This document shows, piece by piece, positions 55,401 through 64,000 of a stretch of DNA of 64,000 nucleotides. The notes beneath the pieces are model-generated. The model was not told the origin of the DNA. It saw only the letters and a program-made list of their open reading frames with translations, and searched no databases. How positions within the stretch are numbered: the stretch's first letter is position 1; each line of letters opens with the position of its first letter. Source of the stretch: Paraescarpia echinospica (Eukaryota > Annelida > Polychaeta > Sabellida > Siboglinidae); the NCBI GenBank assembly GCA_020002185.1, contig CM034531.1, positions 46,306,029-46,370,028 of the forward strand, in the 5' to 3' direction. Both the position numbers and the translations under genes were made by a program.

Positions 55401-58400
55401 GGAGCTTGTAGCCGCTGTCACCGAGGATGTATCCTTCCAGTGTGAGCAGCCAGTCTTGGAGCATGTAGCCGCTGTCACCGAGGATGTGTCCTTCTAGTGT
55501 GAGCAGCCAGTCTTGGAGCTTGTAGCCGCTGTCACTGAGGATGTATCCTTCCAGTGTGAGCAGCCAGTCTTGGAGCTTGTAGCCGCTGTCACCGAGGATG
55601 TATCCTTCCAGTGTGAGCAACCAGTCTTGGAGCTTGTAGCCGCTGTCACCGAGGATGTATCCTTCCAGTGTGAGCAGCCAGTCTTGGAGCTTGTAGCCGC
55701 TGTCACTGAGGATGTATCCTTCCAGTGTGAGCAGCCAGTCTTGGAGCTTGTAGCCGCTGTCACCGAGGATGTATCCTTCCAGTGTGAGCAACCAGTCTTG
55801 GAGCTTGTAGCCGCTGTCACCGAGGATGTATCCTTCCAGTGTGAGCAGCCAGTCTTGGAGCTTGTAGCCGCTGTCACCAAGAATGTATCCTTCCAGTGTG
55901 AGCGGCCAGTCTTGGAGCTTGTAGCCGCTGTCACCAAGGATGTATCCTTCCAGTGTGAGCGGCCAGTCTTGGAGCTTGTAGCCGCTGTCACCAAGGATGT
56001 ATCCTTCCAGTGTGAGCAGCCAGTCTTGGAGCTTGTAGCCGCTGTCACCAAGGATGTATCCTTCCAGTGTGAGCAGCCAGTCTTGGAGCTTGTAGCCACT
56101 GTCACCGAGGATGTATCCTTCCAGTGTGAACAGCCAGTCTTGGAGCTTGTAGCCGCTGTCACCGAGGATGTATCCTTCCAGTGTGAGCAGCCAGTCTTGG
56201 AGCATGTAGCCGCTGTCACCGAGGATGTATCCTTCCAGTGTGAGCGGCCAGTCTTGGAGCTTGTAGCCGCTGTCACCGAGGATGTATCCTTCCAGTGTGA
56301 GCAGCCAGTCTTGGAGCTTGTAGCCACTGTCACTGAGGATGTATCCTTCCAGTGTGAGCAGCCAGTCTTGGAGCTTGTAGCCGCTGTCACCGAGGATGTA
56401 TCCTTCCATTGTGAGCAGCCAGTCTTGGAGCTTGTAGCCGCTGTCACCGAGGATGTATCCTTCCAGTGTGAGCAGCCAGTCTTGGAGCTTGTAGCCACTG
56501 TCACCAAGGATGTATCCTTCCATTGTGAGCAGCCAGTCTTGGAGCTTGTAGCCACTGTCACCGAGGATGTATCCTTCCATTGTGAGCAGCCAGTCTTGGA
56601 GCTTGTAGCCGCTGTCACCGAGGATGTATCCTTCCAGTGTGAGCAGCCAGTCTTGGAGCATGTAGCCGCTGTCACCGAGGATGTATCCTNNNNNNNNNNN
56701 NNNNNNNNNNNNNNNNNNNNNNNNNNNNNNNNNNNNNNNNNNNNNNNNNNNNNNNNNNNNNNNNNNNNNNNNNNNNNNNNNNNNNNNNNNNNNNNNNNNN
56801 NNNNNNNNNNNNNNNNNNNNNNNNNNNNNNNNNNNNNNNNNNNNNNNNNNNNNNNNNNNNNNNNNNNNNNNNNNNNNNNNNNNNNNNNNNNNNNNNNNNN
56901 NNNNNNNNNNNNNNNNNNNNNNNNNNNNNNNNNNNNNNNNNNNNNNNNNNNNNNNNNNNNNNNNNNNNNNNNNNNNNNNNNNNNNNNNNNNNNNNNNNNN
57001 NNNNNNNNNNNNNNNNNNNNNNNNNNNNNNNNNNNNNNNNNNNNNNNNNNNNNNNNNNNNNNNNNNNNNNNNNNNNNNNNNNNNNNNNNNNNNNNNNNNN
57101 NNNNNNNNNNNNNNNNNNNNNNNNNNNNNNNNNNNNNNNNNNNNNNNNNNNNNNNNNNNNNNNNNNNNNNNNNNNNNNNNNNNNNNNNNNNNNNNNNNNN
57201 NNNNNNNNNNNNNNNNNNNNNNNNNNNNNNNNNNNNNNNNNNNNNNNNNNNNNNNNNNNNNNNNNNNNNNNNNNNNNNNNNNNNNNNNNNNNNNNNNNNN
57301 NNNNNNNNNNNNNNNNNNNNNNNNNNNNNNNNNNNNNNNNNNNNNNNNNNNNNNNNNNNNNNNNNNNNNNNNNNNNNNNNNNNNNNNNNNNNNNNNNNNN
57401 NNNNNNNNNNNNNNNNNNNNNNNNNNNNNNNNNNNNNNNNNNNNNNNNNNNNNNNNNNNNNNNNNNNNNNNNNNNNNNNNNNNNNNNNNNNNNNNNNNNN
57501 NNNNNNNNNNNNNNNNNNNNNNNNNNNNNNNNNNNNNNNNNNNNNNNNNNNNNNNNNNNNNNNNNNNNNNNNNNNNNNNNNNNNNNNNNNNNNNNNNNNN
57601 NNNNNNNNNNNNNNNNNNNNNNNNNNNNNNNNNNNNNNNNNNNNNNNNNNNNNNNNNNNNNNNNNNNNNNNNNNNNNNNNNNNNNNNNNTGAGCAGCCAG
57701 TCTTGGAGCTTGTAGCCACTGTCACCGAGGATGTATCCTTCCAGTGTGAGCAGCCAGTCTTGGAGCTTGTAGCCGCTGTCACCGAGGATGTATCCTTCCA
57801 GTGTGAGCAGCCAGTCTTGGAGCTTGTAGCCACTGTCACTGAGGATGTATCCTTCCAGTGTGAGCAGCCAGTCTTGGAGCTTGTAGCCGCTGTCACCGAG
57901 GATGTATCCTTCCAGTGTGAGTGGCCAGTCTTGGAGCTTGTAGCCACTGTCACTGAGGATGTATCCTTCCAGTGTGAGCAGCCAGTCTTGGAGCTTGTAG
58001 CCACTGTCACTGAGGATGTATCCTTCCAGTGTGAGCAGCCAGTCTTGGAGCATGTAGCCGCTGTCACCGAGGATGTATCCTTCCAGTGTGAGCAGCCAGT
58101 CTTGGAGCTTGTAGCCGCTGTCACCGAGGATGTATCCTTCCAGTGTGAGCAGCCAGTCTTGGAGCTTGTAGCCGCTGTCACCGAGGATGTATCCTTCCAG
58201 TGTGAGCAGCCAGTCTTGGAGCTTGTAGCCGCTGTCACCGGATGTATCCTTCCAGTGTGAGCAGCCAGTGGAGCTTGTAGCCGCTGTCACCGAGGATGTA
58301 TCCTTCCAGTGTGAGCAGCCAGTCTTGAGCTTGTAGCCGCTGTCACCGAGGATGTATCCTTCCAGTGTGAGCAGCCAGTCTTGGAGCTTGTAGCCACTGT

Positions 58401-60074
58401 CACCGAGGATGTATCCTTCCAGTGTGAGCAGCCAGTCTTGGAGCTTGTAGCTGCTGTCACCAAGGATGTATCCTTCCAGTGTGAGCAGCCAGTCTTGGAG
58501 CTTGTAGCCGCTGTCACCAAGGATGTATCCTTCCAGTGTGAGCAGCCAGTCTTGGAGCTTGTAGCCACTGTCACCTAGGATGTATCCTTCCAGTGTGAGC
58601 AGCCAGTCTTGGAGCTTGTAGCCGCTGTCACCAAGGATGTATCCTTCCAGTGTGAGCAGCCAGTCTTGGAGCTTGTAGCCGCTGTCACTGAGGATGTATC
58701 CTTCCAGTGTGAGCAGCCAGTCTTGGAGCTTGTAGCCACTGTCACTGAGGATGTATCCTTCCAGTGTGAGCAGCCAGTCTTGGAGCTTGTAGCCGCTGTC
58801 ACTGAGGATGTATCCTTCCAGTGTGAGTGGCCAGTCTTGGAGCTTGTAGCCGCTGTCACCAAGGATGTATCCTTCCAGTGTGAGTGGCCAGTCTTGGAGC
58901 TTGTAGCCGCTGTCACCGAGGATGTATCCTTCCAGTGTGAGTGGCCAGTCTTGGAGCTTGTAGCCGCTGTCACCGAGGATGTATCCTTCCAGTGTGAGCA
59001 GCCAGTCTTGGAGCTTGTAGCCACTGTCACCAAGGATGTATCCTTCCAGTGTGAGCAGCCAGTCTTGGAGCATGTAGCCGCTGTCACCGAGGATGTATCC
59101 TTCCAGTGTGAGCAGCCAGTCTTGGAGCATGTAGCCGCTGTCACGAGGATGTATCCTTCCAGTGTGAGCAGCCAGTCTTGGAGCTTGTAGCCACTGTCAC
59201 CGAGGATGTATCCTTCCAGTGTGAGTGGCCAGTCTTGGAGCTGTAGCCACTGTCACCGAGGATGTATCCTTCCAGTGTGAGCAGCCAGTCTTGGAGCTTG
59301 TAGCCGCTGTCACCGAGGATGTATCCTTCCAGTGTGAGCAGCCAGTCTTGGAGCTTGTAGCCGCTGTCACCGAGGATGTATCCTTCCAGTGTGAGCAGCC
59401 AGTCTTGGAGCTTGTAGCCGCTGTCACCGAGGATGTATCCTTCCAGTGTGAGCAGCCAGTCTTGGAGCTTGTAGCCGCTGTCACCAGGATGTATCCTTCC
59501 AGTGTGAGCAGCCAGTCTTGGAGCATGTAGCCACTGTCACCGAGGATGTATCCTTCCAGTGTGAGTGGCCAGTCTTGGAGCTTGTAGCCGCTGTCACCGA
59601 GGATGTATCCTTCCAGTGTGAGCAGCCAGTCTTGGAGCTTGTAGCCGCTGTCACCGAGGATGTATCCTTCCAGTGTGAGTGGCCAGTCTTGGAGCATGTA
59701 GCCACTGTCACCGAGGATGTATCCTTCCAGTGTGAGCAGCCAGTCTTGGAGCTTGTAGCCGCTGTCACCGAGGATGTATCCTTCCAGTGTGAGCAGCCAG
59801 TCTTGGAGCTTGTAGCCGCTGTCACCGAGGATGTATCCTTCCAGTGTGAGCAGCCAGTCTTGGAGCTTGTAGCCGCTGTCACCGAGGATGTATCCTTCCA
59901 GTGTGAGCAGCCAGTCTTGGAGCTTGTAGCCACTGTCACCGAGGATGTATCCTTCCAGTGTGAGCAGCCAGTCTTGGAGCATGTAGCCACTGTCACCGAG
60001 GATGTATCCTTCCAGTGTGAGTGGCCAGTCTTGGAGCTTGTAGCCGCTGTCACCAAGGATGTATCCTTCCAGTG
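49445..60074 (-). repeat. 57-bp tandem array derived from a HARBI1-like transposase
   Basis: About 9.6 kb of visible sequence, roughly 165-170 units, plus a 1 kb gap of N. On the minus strand each unit encodes LEGYILGDSGYKLQDWLLT (19 residues). This is exactly the transposase segment lying between RWPGSVH...FESAPWP upstream and PFIHITNAAQQR downstream. Because 57 is divisible by 3 and no frame of the unit has a stop, three frames stay open for kilobases (also EQPVLELVAAVTEDVSFQC on + and TGCSHWKDTSSVTAATSSK on -). Common variants: ACCGAGG/ACCAAGG/ACTGAGG, GAGCAGCC/GAGTGGCC/GAGCGGCC, CTTGTAG/CATGTAG, GCCGCTG/GCCACTG. Multi-unit blocks recur (for example near 54041 and 54967). Confidence 0.97.
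56690..57689. other. assembly gap, exactly 1,000 N
   Basis: The round number indicates a placeholder of unknown true size. It falls inside the array, so the array length is a minimum estimate and uncertain. Confidence 0.98.
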
Positions 60075-60700
60075 GCCAGGGTGCCGACTCGAACACATTG
60101 AATACGGGACACTCCCGCAGAATGCGTGCGTTGTGCACCGATCCCGGCCACCTCACAACACTGTTCATGATCATGGCATCAGCATCACAGATCAGTTGGA
60201 CATTTATGTTATGGTCGTTTTTACGATTGATGTATTAATGTTCGTTGACCGATTGTGTTGCAGTTTTAATATGCATACAGTCGACTCAGGTGATAACATT
60301 AGGGACGTTTGCGATGTTGTTATGACACTGCACTTTCATGGCTTCCGTCTCGCCTATTTGGGGGAAGCGTACGTGACGTGGCAGTAGCCTGGCGAATGCA
60401 GGTGGAACTCTCTGAACAGTTTTACTCACGGTTGCCTTGCTAACACAAAACAAATCGCCTACAACCACATGCAAAGAAACGTAATACGATGAGTATTTGC
60501 AGTGTCGGTGTTAAAAAACCCTTCCGTGACACTATCGAGATGTCGTCACCGACTAAATCTATTAAATGCCTGATATTCTCCCGACGAAAACGATACCGGT
60601 CAAACAACTCAACGAGTGTGTCATGTATCTAAACACTCTCTCGCCGGAAAATTCGTCTAACTGCGCCGTTTATCTGATGAACTGGTCGTAAAGCCGCCAT
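60075..60700 (-). pseudogene. HARBI1-like transposase, N-terminal half (dead)
   Basis: Read leftward: HTH region VVGDLFCVSKATVSKTVQRV and LLPRHVRFPQIGETEAM (60474-60330), NVPNVIT, stop TGA (60286-60288), VDCMHIKTATQSVNEH (first catalytic Asp in VDC), stop TAA (60235-60237), NRKNDHNINVQLICDADAMI, MNSVVRWPGSVHNARILREC and VFESAPW, then the array. The order and spacing match HARBI1/PIF transposases. Two stops plus damage further upstream (60480-60700) show it is not functional. Confidence 0.88.
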
Positions 60701-60821
60701 TAAGAACAACTTAGTGGAGTTACGCCACGGGGGTAGGTGCCGTAGCCTAAGTAGGGCGTTGCACCCACTGCGTAGTCTAAGTAGACGACATGAAACGCGA
60801 AATCTTCTGCGATGACCTTTG

Positions 60822-60873
60822 TAGCACTAAGTAACCGTTCGTAGCCGCTAAGTAGGCTTCATGAAACCGGCCT
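60822..60873. repeat. right terminal inverted repeat of Harbinger element
   Basis: Reverse complement begins AGGCCGGTTTCATGAAGCCT and aligns with the left end. Confidence 0.8.
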
Positions 60874-60876
60874 CTG

Positions 60877-61370
60877 CCCTGGTTCCTCAGAGAATTAGGT
60901 CAGATTCTTTAAATTGTTGGGATGTCCGTTTTTGTTGCGTAGCTCTTTTATTATTGAATTTCCATTATTGTAAGTTGTAACTATTTTAAAGGACTTAGAA
61001 TGCTCTTCACATTGGGTGTAAATATGCTTTTGTATGAATAAAAAGAGTTGTCCATATCTCGGTAGGTACTAGGCCTAGGGGTGCCAGTATTTCGGTATTT
61101 CACTCGTATTATGAGCCATAACTTTTTATGGTTAATTTCTTACTGCTACAAGTTGTGTACATTTGAAAGATAATTTAATTACTGACATTTTGGTATACAT
61201 TTTTTATTATATCTAAGATATCTGTTGAACATGCTGGAATACAATGGAATCATACTTGACAAATTTTTAAAGCCAAAATTAAATATGGGGTTTAAAACAT
61301 ATCAAATTATGAACATTTATAAACTGAACAAATATGTAACAAACACTAATGCATAAACATAATAGGGGTA
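60877..61370. other. intron of the P/G-rich gene, no feature seen
   Basis: AT-rich, no coding signal. Confidence 0.4.
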
Positions 61371-61830
61371 TGTTATCAAATATATTTAATGACATGCTAA
61401 CGAAACACATCACCTTACACAATTATAATATGAGACAAGATATCGTTTACGAAATACCACATCGTAAAACCAACACCAGATAAAACACATTGGCATATGG
61501 TGGTCCCCAGTTGTGGAATACAATTGTTATGAAGAATCATATTGAAGATTGTACGTCTATCAATCTATTCAAAAAAGCAATGACATTACATCTGGGGATT
61601 CTGGGGAACCAATGAACAGGACAACTCCACACAATTAGGATAGTATATTTTAGTATATCAGTATGTATTAGTATTTGCGAACAGTAGTTAGTAAAAAATC
61701 TAGAAAACCTGTTATCGTGTTTTTTCGTGTACAAATAAGTTGCTTCTTTTGTTTTGCTTTTTACTGATTGTCTGTTTTGATTTGTATGTATATACCCAAT
61801 ATTATATTGGGACAATCACTCAATAAAGCA
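61371..61830 (+). pseudogene. LINE 3'-end fragment (RT C-terminus)
   Basis: Plus-strand blocks NYNMRQDIVYEIPHRKTNTR, YGGPQLWNTIVMKNHI and SINLFKKAMTLHL are the '(Y)NTR...GP.LWN.IP...SI..FK' C-terminal signature of CR1/L2-like LINEs. A 3' UTR with AATAAA (about 61821) follows. 5'-truncated. Confidence 0.75.
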
Positions 61831-62551
61831 ATTGTGTGTGCATCTACACTTCACTCACTCCATAAGCTGACATCCCTGGTCAGTGACCGTGTTCAACTCC
61901 ATTCGAAAACCATGTATCAGACATATGAATTATGATGAGATATATGGCATATCGCGAAGTCCTCGATCCTCTTACTCACTCTGGAATCTGGGAAGTTTTC
62001 AGCCACGCTGCAATTACTGCAAGAAGACCAATTTTGTTCACAAGTAGTGAAATATCCACCAGTTTAATGTAAATGTTGATAATCTATGAAGGTCTAGACT
62101 ATGCCTATGTGTATATATAGTCACTAAGCCAGGTTATAGATACTCATTCATATTCTTACCGTCAAATTCTTACCTCAGGTCAAATAAACGCCCATGATTG
62201 AACATTTTTGTTTTCTGTAGTTGTTTTCCAATTTCTCTGTTGATTTCGGTACTATTGTTACTGTTGACGTTTTTGTTTTTCTAGTTTCCCATACATATGA
62301 CACCTAGATTTACAGGAAAACCATTTCTAGAAATGGAATGCACGCAGAGGTACACTGTGTCATGTTAACTCTTTGTGTGCACAAGGCCAAAACTGCATCA
62401 GTGAGCTAAACGTCACCTAAATTTACAGTACCGAGCTACGCTGTACATAAACACACACAGTGTTAGCCACACTGTGAAGTTGACATTGTAATAATACATA
62501 TATAAATGAATGATTCATACATTAATTAAATACATGTGTATTTTGTTTCAG
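61831..62551. other. intron of the P/G-rich gene, 3' end
   Basis: No coding signal; ends in the polypyrimidine tract and acceptor at 62551. Confidence 0.45.
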
Positions 62552-62805
62552 GTCCATACTGGAGACCAAATATTCCTCCACAAGGACCAGGCATGAGAAT
62601 GCTATGGTCCCAGGGCGGTCCCCCTATGGGTCCGGGTCTTCACGGCGGGCCTCCTGGCTATGGACCCCCTCCAGGACACCAGATGTCAAGTTGTCCCCCT
62701 CCTCCTGGCTTTCATATGTCACACAAACACCCTCCTAACTTCCCCGGTCCCAGGCATCAGTTCCAAGGTTCAATGAAACGGAAAAACCCAGGCAACAACA
62801 CCCAG
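62552..62805 (+). CDS. proline/glycine-rich protein, exon 2
   Basis: The acceptor TTTTGTTTCAG precedes GPYWRPNIPPQGPGMRMLWS, followed by GGPPGYGPPPGHQMSSCPPP and HKHPPNFPGPRHQ, ending GSMKRKNPGNNTQ at the donor CAG|GTAAGG. Its composition matches exon 1 (Pro, Gly, His, Met). Further exons lie beyond the window. Confidence 0.8.
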
Positions 62806-63126
62806 GTAAGGGGGCAGGGGCAGGGGCTTAGCCAGATACCCATCTGGCCGTCTTCAAGACTGGCAGATGACTGGCCAATACAGGTGATTACAACCGATAT
62901 GAGGTGTGGAATTTAGAAGGGGCCAGCTGGCTACTAGATTAACTAATAGTTCCAAGTCTGCTGTCTACAGGCCCACATTAATTACTACCATTGGTAAACT
63001 GGTAGTGAAACAAATCAAATGGGTCAGTATTAAATAAATAAATGGCGCGATTATTTTTGATTAATTTCATTCTGAATTTAATTCCCTACAATATTGTATT
63101 GATCAATGATTTATCATGACAACAGT

Positions 63127-63283
63127 ATATATATATATATCAGACATATATATATATATCAGACATATATATATATATCAGACATATATATCAGACATAT
63201 ATTTATATCAGACATATACATCAGACATATATATATATATATCAGACATATATATTAGACATATATATATATATCGGACATAA
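63127..63283. repeat. (TA)n-CAGACA minisatellite
   Basis: About ten units of ATATATATATCAGAC with variable numbers of TA, in the second intron of the P/G-rich gene. Confidence 0.9.
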
Positions 63284-64000
63284 CAGAAAGAGAGCTCAAC
63301 CATCTGAATGGCCATTCCGCCAGCTACTGACCAATGAAAATCTTGTAAATGAAATCATTGATCACACACTAATTATGATATCCATTATGATATCCATTAA
63401 TAAAGTTAACTTACATGACCTGTTGCCTAGCAAAAGGTCTGTCAAGCCATAAAAAAATGGAAGCCGAACAATTTTGTTGAAAATCTGGCCCAGAAAGTTT
63501 TTCTTTCTAATAACAATATGTAGGCAAATTTGTTTAGGTGACAACTGTATGCGGGAATGTTTGATTTAGGAGATGTCGTGCCATAATAATGTAATTCACA
63601 TACCCTAACATCAACATTATTACTAAATTTAAAGCTAGACAGGTCATGCACATCATTTTCATTGTGACGCAGGCAAACCACAACGTAGCAGATTTATCAG
63701 TTATTGAACTGCCACCATCTCAACTAAAATCAAACGTGTCTGAGTGTGCATGCAATGACTCGGTGATCACTCTGGCATTAATGTCAACTTGTTTCTCATC
63801 TTAGGTAGATTTTGGATATATGTTCCTTAATTTATTCCATCCTCACAGTGAGTCGTCTTTACCTGTCACAATCCTCAAGAACCTGACAAGAAGATCCAAT
63901 TCTTTTCCACTCTCAGTTGGTCACTCACGGACTGCACTTTTGGGGTCTATCTTAAATTTGTTCTTCTTTTCTCCTTCTAATGCCCTCTTTTAGATGGCTT
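63284..64000. other. intron sequence, no feature seen
   Basis: Two short minus-strand open frames (63362-63681) have no recognisable motif. The stretch is probably intronic for the P/G-rich gene. Confidence 0.35.

Larger units (their letters stand above)
49092..60873 (-). mobile_element. PIF/Harbinger-like DNA transposon carrying a transposase-derived satellite
   Basis: Ends: the left GGGCCGGTTTCATGAAGCG and the reverse complement of the right end, AGGCCGGTTTCATGAAGCC, are inverted repeats. Similarity continues about 50 bases inward (ACTTA...GGTTACTTAG.GCTA). CTG lies directly outside both ends (49089-49091, 60874-60876), a possible 3-bp target duplication. Inside, left to right: the start of a Myb-like gene (+), a transposase C-terminal remnant (-), the 57-bp array (about 10.6 kb including the gap), and the transposase N-terminal half (-). 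It lies in the intron of the P/G-rich gene. Nonautonomous, since the transposase has stops and lacks its third catalytic residue. Confidence 0.85.

Noticed and set aside
52726..59130. A 2,134-codon minus-strand ORF as a giant structural protein
   Set aside because: It is the 57-bp repeat read through, including 1,000 N, and it switches between two unit frames through indels. Openness follows from a stop-free unit whose length is a multiple of 3.
49445..60074. CRISPR array
   Set aside because: Head-to-tail 57-bp units without spacers; protein-derived satellite.
49412..60387. Plus-strand repeat proteins (EQPVLELVAAVTEDVSFQC units)
   Set aside because: Antisense shadow of the transposase-derived unit; the ancestral coding frame is on the minus strand, as shown by both flanks.

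Overview
The window is from an animal genome. It has spliced genes with GT-AG introns, long introns packed with LINEs, gypsy elements, DNA transposons and microsatellites, and a 1,000-base run of N from a scaffolded assembly. The repeat mix (CR1/Jockey-like and RTE-like LINEs, tRNA-derived SINE, gypsy, hAT, Harbinger, and a dispersed invertebrate gene family of unknown function) suggests a marine invertebrate, possibly a mollusc. No host gene fixes the taxon.

Two host genes are well supported. (1) A 12-exon minus-strand gene (CDS 35083 down to 16852) encodes a 432-residue peroxisomal 3-ketoacyl-CoA thiolase (ACAA1 type). The reading phase holds across all 11 introns, all three catalytic residues are present, and the protein ends in the PTS1 tripeptide SRL. 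Its introns hold a gypsy fragment, a broken copy of an unknown multi-domain family, minisatellites, an RTE-type LINE end and a large palindromic element. (2) A plus-strand gene encoding a proline/glycine-rich protein has exon 1 at 48757-48898 and exon 2 at 62552-62805, and runs off the right edge. Its 13.65 kb intron holds the most striking object in the window.

That object is a PIF/Harbinger-like DNA transposon (about 49092-60873) with degenerate terminal inverted repeats. A 57-bp (19-codon) segment of its transposase has expanded in frame into a roughly 10.6 kb tandem array. The segment carries the GDSGY motif, which holds one of the catalytic aspartates. Upstream transposase sequence (HTH, first Asp, RWPGSVH) abuts the right end of the array. 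The matching downstream sequence (PFIHITNAAQQR) abuts the left end and then joins the start of the element's Myb-like gene through a deletion.

Layout: 1-11.6 kb is repeat-rich sequence with LINE pieces, simple repeats, two minisatellites and two unassigned candidate exons (8099-8158 +, 10350-10508 -). 11.6-14.0 kb has a palindromic element with a tRNA-like module and a hAT transposase relic. 16.8-35.1 kb is the thiolase gene. 35.4-48.1 kb is a nested stack: a near-intact gypsy element inside minus-strand LINE A, itself inside plus-strand LINE B, which also holds a fragment of LINE C. 48.7-62.8 kb is the P/G-rich gene with the Harbinger array in its intron. 62.8-64 kb is intron sequence with an AT-rich minisatellite.
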